Shown one piece after another: positions 9,959-18,161 of a stretch of 64,000 nt of DNA; positions within the stretch are counted from its first letter, which is position 1, and each line of letters opens with the position of its first letter. The DNA is from Sediminicola sp. YIK13. Lineage in GTDB: Bacteria; Bacteroidota; Bacteroidia; Flavobacteriales; Flavobacteriaceae. The stretch covers positions 1,964,501-2,028,500 of the forward strand of contig NZ_CP010535.1 of the NCBI RefSeq assembly GCF_001430825.1, written 5' to 3'. The position numbers were made by a program, and so were the translations under genes. The notes below the pieces were generated by a model. That model saw nothing but the letters and a program-made list of their open reading frames with translations. It was not told the DNA's origin and made no database searches.

Positions 9959-10687
9959 ATGATGAGAACAATTTTATTACCCTTGGCACTACTATTTATC
10001 TATACAGGTTCATATGCCCAGGGAGCAGTAAATAACAAATTGGATAACTTTACAGGAAACGGGTATGCTGGAGCGGCGTTTTCTGAAATGAGAAAGAAAA
10101 CAAATATGCCTACAACATTAGAAACCGTAGGCACCGTTTATATCGACGAAAGTTTTTCCCCATGCAATGTATATTACAATGACGAATTGGTAGGAAAATA
10201 TTACTATCGCCACAATGCCTTTAATGATGAAGTGGAAATCAAGGATACCAAATATACTGAAGAACCAGAAACGTCATTGGCAACCATAAAGGAATTAACA
10301 CTAGTTGCCGATAATGGCAAGGAACTTTCGTTAAAGGCCTACAAAAATAAAAAGGATGTAGTTCGCAATGGATACATGTATAAATTGAACGAAGGAAACA
10401 AATACAACCTATACTTTAAGAATAGTGTGAAATTTACAGAAGGAACAAACCCGGTAAATTCAATGGTGAGAGCCACGCCAAACAAATTTTCCCACTTCAC
10501 GGAATATTATTTCATGAAAGATGGCGATAATTTGGCCTACTACATCGGAAATAGAAAAAGTGAGTTCTTGAGAGAATTTGAAAAAGCTAAAAGGGATTCC
10601 CTTGCCTCTTATATCAAAGAAGAAAAAATCAACATTAAAAAAGAAGAGGACCTAATGAAAGTGTTTAACTATCTGAATTCTATTTAG
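9959..10687 (+). CDS. Secreted protein of unknown function (tandem paralog 1)
   Basis: A 242-residue product with a signal peptide (LPLALLFIYTGSYAQ, cleaved near residue 21). I do not recognise a family. It shares a clear core with the next gene: an ESFSPC motif (around residues 65-70), YYYRxNAxxDExExK, SMVxATPxKF, FTEYYxxxx and a charged C terminus with KEEKINIKKEEDLM. The single cysteine in SFSPC is conserved between the two. It begins with two ATGs (9959 would be MMRTILL) and has its own terminator, so the two paralogs are transcribed separately. Localisation is probably periplasmic or outer-membrane associated; no function is claimed. Confidence 0.75.
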   Translation: MMRTILLPLALLFIYTGSYAQGAVNNKLDNFTGNGYAGAAFSEMRKKTNMPTTLETVGTVYIDESFSPCNVYYNDELVGKYYYRHNAFNDEVEIKDTKYTEEPETSLATIKELTLVADNGKELSLKAYKNKKDVVRNGYMYKLNEGNKYNLYFKNSVKFTEGTNPVNSMVRATPNKFSHFTEYYFMKDGDNLAYYIGNRKSEFLREFEKAKRDSLASYIKEEKINIKKEEDLMKVFNYLNSI

Positions 10688-10708
10688 ATTCCTTCAAAAA
10701 TATCTTTT

Positions 10709-10747
10709 AAAAAACCTTTAGGGCCTTTCCTCCTAAAGGTTTTTTTA
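10709..10747 (+). terminator. Rho-independent terminator after paralog 1
   Basis: AAAACCTTTAGG (10711-10722) pairs perfectly with CCTAAAGGTTTT (10732-10743) around a 9-base loop, extended by A-T pairs and followed by a T run. It separates the two paralogous secreted genes. Confidence 0.85.
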
Positions 10748-10850
10748 TGCGATAGAAAATACTATGACGTGAATCATTTTAACACAAACTAAATACAGTA
10801 GTTTTTAGTTTTTAGTATCTTGACAATGAATAAACTATAATACAAAGATC

Positions 10851-11645
10851 ATGTCATCCATTTTAAGCATCCAGTTAAGACTATTTTATATTATTAGCTT
10901 AACTATACTTTACAACCTACCATTAATGGCCCAAACTACCATTAATTATAACAACTCATCCAGGCCCGCAGGCGATGCAGCAATGGAAGCGGCCGCCAAT
11001 CTTATGACCAGAAGAAATCCTTCCAATGATTTTCTGTTCAGCAACGTCAGGAATGCCGAAGTAACCGTGGATTGGAAAAATGCCAGTGGCTCCCCCTATT
11101 TAAATGAGAGCTTTTCACCATGTAAACTTTATATGGATAAAGAACAGCTCGGTAATTTTTACTATCGCTATAACGCCTACAGTGACGAAATAGAATTAAA
11201 AGAAAGCCTATCCAGTCCTCAGATTTCTTCCTTAGTTCAAAACAAGCAATTTCGATTAATTGATGGGTCGAACAACTATACGTATAATACCATCATTTCT
11301 AAAAAAAATAAACAATCAGAAGGACACCTTAACCTTCTTGAAGATGGGGAGCATTTTAGTTTGTTCCGAAAGGACTTTGTAACATTTAAAAGAGGTGCTC
11401 CAGCAGCTAACTCAATGGTTAAAGCTACTCCTGATAAATTTACCAATTTTACGGAATATTACTACCTCGACAAGAGCTCTGGGGACGATCAAGCCTATTA
11501 TCTGGACAATAATCTAAAAAACTTTCTGAATTCCCAGAAGAAGAACGAAAAGGAGAAAATAAAAACGATCATAAAAGAACAAAAGCTTAACACCAAAAAA
11601 GAAGCAGAGCTCATCCTGCTTTTTAGGTTGCTCAATAACCGTTGA
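10851..11645 (+). CDS. Secreted protein of unknown function (tandem paralog 2)
   Basis: A 264-residue product, longer than its neighbour at the N terminus. The signal peptide is unusually long (hydrophobic core IISLTILYNLPLMAQ, cleaved near residue 28). It shares NESFSPCKLYMD, FYYRYNAYSDEIELK, AANSMVKATPDKFTNFTEYYY and a lysine/glutamate-rich C terminus (KEQKLNTKKEAEL) with paralog 1. Flanking intergenic spaces on both sides suggest it is monocistronic. The family is not one I can name; the pair reads as a lineage-specific duplication. Confidence 0.72.
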   Translation: MSSILSIQLRLFYIISLTILYNLPLMAQTTINYNNSSRPAGDAAMEAAANLMTRRNPSNDFLFSNVRNAEVTVDWKNASGSPYLNESFSPCKLYMDKEQLGNFYYRYNAYSDEIELKESLSSPQISSLVQNKQFRLIDGSNNYTYNTIISKKNKQSEGHLNLLEDGEHFSLFRKDFVTFKRGAPAANSMVKATPDKFTNFTEYYYLDKSSGDDQAYYLDNNLKNFLNSQKKNEKEKIKTIIKEQKLNTKKEAELILLFRLLNNR

Positions 11646-11694
11646 TATTCCTTGATTTAAATTATGGTTGTATTAGATAGATGGTTTTTTATTT

Positions 11695-11702
11695 TACCTT
11701 TG
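11695..11702 (+). promoter_or_regulatory. -7 promoter box of rlmB
   Basis: TACCTTTG matches TAnnTTTG exactly and ends only 4 bases before the ATG at 11707. No TTG lies at the usual 17-19 base distance. If used, transcription would begin at or next to the start codon. Confidence 0.45.
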
Positions 11703-11706
11703 CCCC

Positions 11707-12450
11707 ATGAAAAATGAGGATTACCAAGTATTTGGAATACGCGCAATTATAGAAGCTATAAACGCCGGTAAAACATTGGATAAGGTATTTATCCAAAAAG
11801 GCTTAAAAGGCGATCTTATAAAGGAAATGGAAACCTTGGTCCGTAAGAATGGCATTGGGTTCTCCTATGTACCTGTTGAGAAATTAAACCGACTGACCAA
11901 AGGAAATCACCAAGGTGTAGTTGCCAGTATCTCCCCTATTTCATTTTATGAAATGGAAGAATTGGTAGAAAAAGTATTGGCCAACGATAAAAAAATACCC
12001 CTTTTTCTTTTATTGGACCAATTGTCCGATGTCCGCAATTTTGGGGCTATCATTAGAACCGCAGAATGCACCGGAGTAGACGGTATCATCATACAGAAGA
12101 AAGGTGCCGCCCCTGTTACGGCAGACACCATTAAGACTTCGGCCGGGGCGGCATTTAAGGTTCCCATAGCAAAAGTAGATCATTTGAAAGATGCCGTGTT
12201 CTATTTGCAATCCTCGGGGATCAAGGTTATTTCCGCTACCGAAAAAACAGAGAAAACTATTTATGATGTTTCTTTTGAAGGACCTTGTGCCATAGTGATG
12301 GGCGCAGAGGATGAGGGGATTACCCCATCTATCCTTAAAGCTTCTGAAGAAACAGTAAAATTACCCCTTTTGGGTGAAATTGGCTCTTTGAACGTTTCCG
12401 TAGCTTGTGGAGTATTCTTGTACGAAGTAGTAAGACAACGTTTAACATAA
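11707..12450 (+). CDS. rlmB: 23S rRNA 2'-O-methyltransferase, RlmB/TrmH (SpoU) family
   Basis: SpoU-family enzymes transfer a methyl group from SAM to a ribose 2'-OH; RlmB modifies G2251 of 23S rRNA in the peptidyl-transferase P loop. The 247-residue product has an N-terminal substrate-binding domain (YQVFGIRAIIEAINAGK, about 1-75) and a trefoil-knot catalytic domain with motif 1 around LSDVRNFGAIIRTAECTG, motif 2 GAEDEGI and motif 3 LNVSVACGVFLYE. Length fits RlmB. Substrate assignment within the SpoU family is by homology only. It ends 2 bases from the convergent rhomboid gene. Confidence 0.88.
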   Translation: MKNEDYQVFGIRAIIEAINAGKTLDKVFIQKGLKGDLIKEMETLVRKNGIGFSYVPVEKLNRLTKGNHQGVVASISPISFYEMEELVEKVLANDKKIPLFLLLDQLSDVRNFGAIIRTAECTGVDGIIIQKKGAAPVTADTIKTSAGAAFKVPIAKVDHLKDAVFYLQSSGIKVISATEKTEKTIYDVSFEGPCAIVMGAEDEGITPSILKASEETVKLPLLGEIGSLNVSVACGVFLYEVVRQRLT

Positions 12451-12452
12451 AA

Positions 12453-13199
12453 TTAGTCCTTGCCTTCTTCGGGTGAGGACTTTTTAAAATGATAAGTAAT
12501 CTTTACCGAGGCCTCCTCTGTATGGTTCTGCTCCTCTTCCCTTTCAATAAAATTTCCATCGGCATCAAAATGCCTCAAAAAGGGGTCTTCCTCTTCATTA
12601 AAATCATCACGCTCCCAATCATATTTTTTTAGCGGTGGAGTCCTTACCTTCATCAGAATGGCAAGGAAGAGTCCGGCAATAAATCCTCCCAAGTGTCCTT
12701 CCCAAGAGATTCCATCTTCGATAGGAAATATGTACCATAACAATCCGCCGTAAATAAAAACCACCACTAGGGATAAGGCCACTAAACGATAATGCTTTGT
12801 AAATATCCCCTTGAAAAATATAAAACTTGCCAATACATAGATCATTCCACTAATCCCGATATGATAGGATGGCCTCCCAATGGCCCAAGTGACCAATCCA
12901 GAAATGAGTATACCCCAAAGCAATACCTTCCAATAAATGTCTTTGTAAAAATAGACCAATGCCCCCAAAAGAATGGCGATAGGAATGGTATTGTTGTATA
13001 AATGCTCTACCGAACCATGGATGAACGGACTTAGAAATATCCCTTTCAATCCGCTCAGAGTCCTAGGGAAGACTCCTAAATGGCTCCAATTGACCTGAAG
13101 TCTCAATTCCAGTAAAAAAACCAACCATATGGTCAATACCACAAACATTGGCACTACCAATACCGCGTTTGAAAATTTAAAATACCTATCCTCGGACAT
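12453..13199 (-). CDS. Rhomboid-family intramembrane serine protease
   Basis: The 248-residue product has about six transmembrane segments with the rhomboid catalytic dyad: GISG with Ser117 in TM4 and WEGHLGG with His169 in TM6. HGSVEHLYNN (61-70) supplies the conserved TM2 His/Asn residues. The C-terminal tail (about 185-248) is hydrophilic, very acidic and cytosolic. Rhomboids cut within membrane helices; the substrate here is unknown. It is transcribed divergently from rarA, with a candidate -7 box (CAAAAATA at 13236-13243, TATTTTTG on the minus strand). Confidence 0.9.
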   Translation of the reverse strand: MSEDRYFKFSNAVLVVPMFVVLTIWLVFLLELRLQVNWSHLGVFPRTLSGLKGIFLSPFIHGSVEHLYNNTIPIAILLGALVYFYKDIYWKVLLWGILISGLVTWAIGRPSYHIGISGMIYVLASFIFFKGIFTKHYRLVALSLVVVFIYGGLLWYIFPIEDGISWEGHLGGFIAGLFLAILMKVRTPPLKKYDWERDDFNEEEDPFLRHFDADGNFIEREEEQNHTEEASVKITYHFKKSSPEEGKD

Positions 13200-13257
13200 G
13201 CCTGCAATTTAAAGCTAAACCAACAATTTTACGACCAAAAATATAAAACCTGATAAA

Positions 13258-13286
13258 TTGTCATCAAGATAATTGTTATACTTTTG
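13258..13286 (+). promoter_or_regulatory. Promoter of rarA, apparently leaderless
   Basis: TTG (13258-13260), an 18-base spacer and TACTTTTG (13279-13286) match the Bacteroidota sigma-A consensus exactly. The -7 box ends 5 bases before the ATG at 13292, so the predicted transcript starts at or within a base or two of the start codon. Confidence 0.65.
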
Positions 13287-13291
13287 ACGCT

Positions 13292-14569
13292 ATGAATGAA
13301 CCATTAGCAGAACGTGTACGCCCTAAAACCTTGGAAGATTATGTCAGCCAGCATCATTTGGTTGGTGAAAAAGGTACACTAACGCAACAAATAAAAAAAG
13401 GGATTCTGCCTTCCCTGATCTTATGGGGCCCTCCTGGCACAGGTAAAACAACCTTGGCAAATATCATTGCAAATACCAGTGGACGTCCATTTTATTCCCT
13501 TAGTGCCATTAGCAGTGGTGTAAAGGACATTAGGGATGTTATTGACAAGGCCAAACAGAGTGGAGGCTTGTTCACCACCAAAAACCCCATTCTTTTTATT
13601 GATGAAATACACCGTTTCAGCAAATCTCAGCAAGACTCTCTTTTGGGGGCCGTTGAAAAGGGGTGGGTTACCCTTATTGGCGCCACCACCGAGAATCCAA
13701 GCTTTGAGGTAATTCCTGCCTTACTCTCCAGGTGCCAAATTTATATCTTAAATCCGTTTGGAAAGCAAGATCTGGAGGCCTTGCTCCATAGGGCCATGAA
13801 ACAGGACGAATACCTAAAGAAGAAAGACATTGTCCTAAAGGAAACCGAGGCCCTCTTGAAATTATCGGGTGGCGATGGAAGAAAATTGTTGAACATTTTT
13901 GAATTGGTCATTTCCTCCGAAAGTGGAGATAAAATAACGATCACCAACGACCTGGTTCTGAGTAAGGTTCAAAAGAACACCGTGCTCTACGACAAGACGG
14001 GCGAACAGCACTACGACATCATATCTGCCTTCATAAAATCTATCCGTGGGAGTGATCCCAACGGAGCTGTTTACTGGTTGGCAAGAATGATAGAAGGTGG
14101 GGAAGATGTAAAGTTTATCGCCAGACGCATGCTCATTGCCGCTTCTGAAGATATTGGCAACGCGAATCCAACAGCCTTGGTCATGGCTAACACTACCTTT
14201 CAAGCAGTCACTACCATTGGTTATCCCGAAGCTAGGATTTTACTGAGTCAATGTGCCATATATTTGGCGACCTCCCCTAAGAGCAATGCGAGCTATATGG
14301 CCATCAACAAGGCCCAGCAACTCGTTAAGGAAACAGGTGATCTATCCGTTCCCATAGGTTTGCGAAATGCGCCCACTAAATTGATGAAGGATTTAGGGTA
14401 TGGAAAAGAGTACAAGTATGCCCATGATTATCAGAACAACTTCGTGGAGGAGGAATTTCTCCCGGATAGTATCAAAGGAACCTCATTTTATAAACCCGGG
14501 AATAACCAGCGGGAAAATGCGTTAAAAGAATTCCTGAAAAACAGGTGGAAAAGCAAATATGAATTTTAG
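13292..14569 (+). CDS. rarA: Replication-associated recombination protein A (MgsA/RarA AAA+ ATPase)
   Basis: RarA/MgsA is a clamp-loader-like AAA+ ATPase that acts at stalled replication forks. The 425-residue product has Walker A GPPGTGKT (46-53), Walker [10 protein letters not shown] (Asp104, Glu105), sensor-1 [11 protein letters not shown], an arginine finger in LLSRCQIY, and the MgsA C-terminal tetramerisation region ([12 protein letters not shown] onwards). Length is normal for the family. The stop overlaps the convergent stop of the next gene by 4 bases (TTAG). Confidence 0.93.
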   Translation: MNEPLAERVRPKTLEDYVSQHHLVGEKGTLTQQIKKGILPSLILWGPPGTGKTTLANIIANTSGRPFYSLSAISSGVKDIRDVIDKAKQSGGLFTTKNPILFIDEIHRFSKSQQDSLLGAVEKGWVTLIGATTENPSFEVIPALLSRCQIYILNPFGKQDLEALLHRAMKQDEYLKKKDIVLKETEALLKLSGGDGRKLLNIFELVISSESGDKITITNDLVLSKVQKNTVLYDKTGEQHYDIISAFIKSIRGSDPNGAVYWLARMIEGGEDVKFIARRMLIAASEDIGNANPTALVMANTTFQAVTTIGYPEARILLSQCAIYLATSPKSNASYMAINKAQQLVKETGDLSVPIGLRNAPTKLMKDLGYGKEYKYAHDYQNNFVEEEFLPDSIKGTSFYKPGNNQRENALKEFLKNRWKSKYEF

Positions 14570-15417
14570 AATTTAATATTCAATTCATCAACAACTACTT
14601 TGCCGTCTTTATTATACTCAAAATACCACTTATTGTTCCTTTTGTAGACCACTCCGTTAAGATCCAAGGATTCTGCAATGAAGACCCCCTCTAAGGTGCT
14701 CTTCAACATTTTCAAGATAACCTTTGGTGAGGCATCTACCAGTTGATACCCGTTGTTAATCACCTGGGCATACAGTACGGTTGGAGGCACTATTGGGCCT
14801 TTCTTTAAAGCTTTTTTAGAGGCGTCTCCCTCTTGGTTGACTACTTGTGGCGCCATTTCTGTCACCTCCCCTTTCTTCCCTGTATTATCTTCAACCGAAA
14901 CGGCAGCATCTGGTTTATTAGCATCCGACTCATTAAGCTGCTTCACATCATTTTTATAACTGATCCTCACAGGAGCCTCTTGTTCTTCTTTTGGCGAATA
15001 CTTATAATCAAGTCCCTTAAAAGAACCAAAAGCATCCCTTATAGCTTCCTTGTAGGCCTCCTTATAATCTTTTTCCTTACTGGTGCCCTCTTTGGTCTCA
15101 AAGACAACTTTGGATTGGCAATCTTTTAAGATCAATGATAATTTTGTTGTGAACATACTTGAGTCATCCTTTAATCCCACGACTACACCTAGACAACGAT
15201 CCCTATTCAGATCATCCGGTAGTGCATCTTCATAAACGGCATTATATCCGTTTTCTACGAACAGAAATTTGATCAATGTACTGGTCTGATATTGGTTTAC
15301 ATTTCTAAAACCATCAAACTTTTTAGGGACAATGATATACTTATATTGATTGAGATCTGCTTGAGCATTTCCCAAAAAAAGTGTAAAAAGTAATACTGTA
15401 AAAAGTGAGATTTTCAT
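14566..15417 (-). CDS. Secreted protein of unknown function
   Basis: A 283-residue product with a signal peptide (LLFTLFLGNAQA, cleaved near residue 20). The first half is a compact domain (YKYIIVPKKFDGFR, ALPDDLNRDRCLGVVV, LKDCQSKVVFETKEG) with two cysteines; the middle (about 140-205) is low-complexity and acidic; the C terminus resembles a second small beta domain (LDLNGVVYKRNNKWYFEY). No catalytic motif is visible and I do not recognise the family. It is the last of three envelope genes transcribed together, 13 bases after the DUF5723-like gene, which suggests a shared role. Confidence 0.72.
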   Translation of the reverse strand: MKISLFTVLLFTLFLGNAQADLNQYKYIIVPKKFDGFRNVNQYQTSTLIKFLFVENGYNAVYEDALPDDLNRDRCLGVVVGLKDDSSMFTTKLSLILKDCQSKVVFETKEGTSKEKDYKEAYKEAIRDAFGSFKGLDYKYSPKEEQEAPVRISYKNDVKQLNESDANKPDAAVSVEDNTGKKGEVTEMAPQVVNQEGDASKKALKKGPIVPPTVLYAQVINNGYQLVDASPKVILKMLKSTLEGVFIAESLDLNGVVYKRNNKWYFEYNKDGKVVVDELNIKF

Positions 15418-15430
15418 AAGTGGCTTGCCA

Positions 15431-16861
15431 TCAATTTCTGCCCCAAGATATAATATTTAATCCGAATTGGAAAGAGGCATATTGACTGGCATATACATTC
15501 CTATACCCCAAAAGATTATCTGCCATGGCATAAAGCTCAACTGGGCCGGCCTGCATGCTCATGCCCAATCCAATATTGGTGAAGGAAAATTTATCTACCG
15601 TATAGGTGGTTTTTAGTGCCAGGAAGTTTCCAAATTTATGCATATAAAAAGCGGTAAGTGCCGCTTGTGGACCTCTTGGCCTGTTGATCATATACAGTTG
15701 TCCGCCCACGCTATTGGAATACTCTGGCAGTCTTCCTTTTAAGCCACCCCCATTTGAGGTACATTCACAATCTTCTTCTGAGGTTAATGGTTTCCCAAAA
15801 TTATAGCGTATAGAGGCGTTGAGTTTTGTAGGTCTAAAATTAATATAACTGTCCCTATTATCTTCAAAAGGAACAAGACCCTCTATCTCATCTACGAGAT
15901 CTTGCCAAAAATCCCTATTGGGATCTGCTAGTGCTTCCGGAAGTATGATAGAAATACCTTCGTTTGTCGCACTTCCTTTCAGGGTATAATTCTTGACATC
16001 TTTGGTATGCCTTATAAAGCCGATATCCAAAAGACTTCCGGTCACCAAGGTTTTGTTATTGAGTCGGTATGTAAATCCGATATCCAGACCCAAACCTAAA
16101 TCGCCCCCAAAAAGGGCTCTTTTAATAATCGTTTGAGACACCCCTTGGTCTTCTTCTACAAGACCGTCGATACCTGATGTCCTGAGCGTCATATCTGCGT
16201 CGAGCGTGTTTGCAAGTAGATTGTTTTGACCCGGATTGGTTACAAAATAACCAGAATTATTGGTAGAGCTAATATCAAAAATACCTGAATACAATTTCCC
16301 CCTAACTCCAACCCTAAGGGTATTGCTTAATTTTCGGTTGAGGCCAAAATGAAAAACATTGACGACTTCTCCGCGAACCTTCAAATGGTCCAAATTAAAC
16401 CTATTACCAATATAATTGGCATTGCCCTCGAATCCCAAAATCGCCAAATCTTGAGGCCAGTAGGTTATCATATCCTCCTCCAAATACATCCCGAAGGAAT
16501 AAAAATCATCGGGCCTATTTTTACTTCTAAATCCTACATTTAGGAATTCCACCTGTATCGTTTCACTGATCTCATCCCTAAAATCCATGCCAAAAACAGC
16601 TCTTTCCCTTACTTTTGTAGTGATGTCAACGCCATCATTTGCGAAAATATCATTGACTGAAATACCACTGGTTCCGGCATATGCAGAAATACCTGAAAGC
16701 ATGGGGACACCACTATACCATTGATAGTTTGCCCTAGCTCCCGGATTCAGCATCAAGGCCTGTGGCACTGCCATAAAATCGTATAGCAATTGTTTATTTT
16801 GGGCCAATATGGAAGAGGAGCACAAAAGAAGAAAAACTACAATTTGTTTTTGTAATCTCAT
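15431..16861 (-). CDS. DUF5723-like outer-membrane beta-barrel protein
   Basis: The 476-residue product has a signal peptide ending near SSSILAQ and long alternating beta-strand patterns up to the C terminus, consistent with an outer-membrane barrel. The opening LMLNPGARANYQWYSGVPMLSG and the DIGFTYRLNNKTLVTGSLLDIGFI segment are as I remember from the DUF5723 family of Bacteroidota, but I could not search. Its ATG overlaps the stop of the upstream lipoprotein (ATGA at 16858-16861), indicating translational coupling. The role is unknown; the set may form an envelope complex. Confidence 0.7.
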   Translation of the reverse strand: MRLQKQIVVFLLLCSSSILAQNKQLLYDFMAVPQALMLNPGARANYQWYSGVPMLSGISAYAGTSGISVNDIFANDGVDITTKVRERAVFGMDFRDEISETIQVEFLNVGFRSKNRPDDFYSFGMYLEEDMITYWPQDLAILGFEGNANYIGNRFNLDHLKVRGEVVNVFHFGLNRKLSNTLRVGVRGKLYSGIFDISSTNNSGYFVTNPGQNNLLANTLDADMTLRTSGIDGLVEEDQGVSQTIIKRALFGGDLGLGLDIGFTYRLNNKTLVTGSLLDIGFIRHTKDVKNYTLKGSATNEGISIILPEALADPNRDFWQDLVDEIEGLVPFEDNRDSYINFRPTKLNASIRYNFGKPLTSEEDCECTSNGGGLKGRLPEYSNSVGGQLYMINRPRGPQAALTAFYMHKFGNFLALKTTYTVDKFSFTNIGLGMSMQAGPVELYAMADNLLGYRNVYASQYASFQFGLNIISWGRN

Positions 16862-17397
16862 CCAAGTTCAACCTTAAAGGACCCACTGGAACGCAGTATT
16901 ATTTTGGGCTCAGATTCACTGGAAACACTGGTGTCGTCGCTTAGATTCTGTGCGCTCACTCTGATGGCAGAGGTATTTTTTATTATATCGATGCTCCTAC
17001 CACCCGGGCCATAGGCGATTTCCACTCTTTTTATAAATACTGGAGGTGCGGGTTCCACTAATATGGGCTCCGTGTCCAGCACATTACCGTTTTCATCCAA
17101 TAATTCTATAATGACCTGTAGTGATTTACTTGTAGAATTTTCTATCTCATAGGTAAGGACACCGCTAAGAACACCATCGGCAAAAAAATCTTCTGCAAAG
17201 GCATCAAAATTGAATTCCTCCGAATAGAACTCCCCTGGTACCACAGCATTAATTTGGTCCTCAGCCGCTTCCATGTACAATATACTGGAGGTAATCGTTG
17301 GGGTGATGCTCAGGTCGTCCAATTGGTTGAAATCCTGTTCTTGCATACATGAACTGCATAGTGCAATCAACATAAATAGGAAGACGAAGTACTTCAT
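16858..17397 (-). CDS. Lipoprotein of unknown function, first gene of envelope operon
   Basis: I place the start at the ATG at 17397 (MKYFVFLFML) rather than 12 codons upstream, because this gives a clean type II signal with lipobox CSSC (Cys18). The 179-residue product has a beta-rich domain with ENSTSKSLQVIIELLDENGN and paired proline stretches, which looks like an immunoglobulin-like fold. No family is recognised. The stop overlaps the ATG of the barrel-protein gene by four bases. The three genes 17397-14566 form one unit. Confidence 0.7.
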   Translation of the reverse strand: MKYFVFLFMLIALCSSCMQEQDFNQLDDLSITPTITSSILYMEAAEDQINAVVPGEFYSEEFNFDAFAEDFFADGVLSGVLTYEIENSTSKSLQVIIELLDENGNVLDTEPILVEPAPPVFIKRVEIAYGPGGRSIDIIKNTSAIRVSAQNLSDDTSVSSESEPKIILRSSGSFKVELG

Positions 17398-17471
17398 TAT
17401 TACTCTAATTTTATGAATCTTTAGACACCACATCTAGTGGCGGTTACCTAAATGATACTACTTCTACAACT

Positions 17472-18161
17472 CTATAAATAGGATTTTATTTCATTAAGAT
17501 CATTTATCATGTCACAATAGTCATGTTTTTTATCATTGTGAACATTAAAATGTAGTGCATGAAGCCCCATGGCCCTAGCTCCCATAATGTCTGCCTCCAA
17601 ACTGTCCCCTATCATAATAGACTTCTCCGGGGCAACATTTGCCTTTTGGAGAGCCAATTGGTAAATTATAGGATCTGGTTTCTTTACCCCGGCCATTTCT
17701 GAATCAATGATCTGATCAAAATAGCCATGAATGTTGGAATTTTTTAATTTTTTTTCCTGAATTTCCTGGAAGCCATTGGTAATGATGTGGAGTTTATATT
17801 TTGGTTTTAGATAGTCCAAGATATCCACGGTATTGGGAAACAAATGGGTAAAAGAGGACAAATGTTCAATATATTGCTCAGAAAGAACATGGATGGTTTC
17901 ATCAGATATGGTAAAACCCAATGAATCAAAGGTCTGCTTTAACCGTTGGTACCGCAAATCTTCCTTAATAATTTTTCCGTCCCTGTATAGTTTCCAAAAC
18001 TCCAAGTTAAGAGGGATATAAACCCTCAAAAAATCGTTCAAATCAACGCCTACCCTATTGGCCTGTAATATTCTTTCAAAGGTTAGCGCGGAATTCTTTT
18101 CAAAATCCCAAAGGGTGTGGTCCAAATCGAAAAAAACGTCGGTTACAATATCTTTAAACAT
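17472..18161 (-). CDS. yjjG: YjjG-type HAD nucleotidase
   Basis: A 229-residue haloacid-dehalogenase-fold phosphatase. Motif I DLDHTLWD has the nucleophile Asp12 and the acid/base Asp14; motif II is IITNG; motif III/IV is GVKKPDP with GDSLEADIMGA. The helical cap (about 20-95) and overall length fit the YjjG/YfnB noncanonical pyrimidine nucleotidases, which dephosphorylate unusual dUMP/dTMP analogues as a housecleaning step. The gene overlaps the upstream deacetylase-like gene by 8 bases. Other HAD phosphatase substrates cannot be ruled out. Confidence 0.85.
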   Translation of the reverse strand: MFKDIVTDVFFDLDHTLWDFEKNSALTFERILQANRVGVDLNDFLRVYIPLNLEFWKLYRDGKIIKEDLRYQRLKQTFDSLGFTISDETIHVLSEQYIEHLSSFTHLFPNTVDILDYLKPKYKLHIITNGFQEIQEKKLKNSNIHGYFDQIIDSEMAGVKKPDPIIYQLALQKANVAPEKSIMIGDSLEADIMGARAMGLHALHFNVHNDKKHDYCDMINDLNEIKSYL

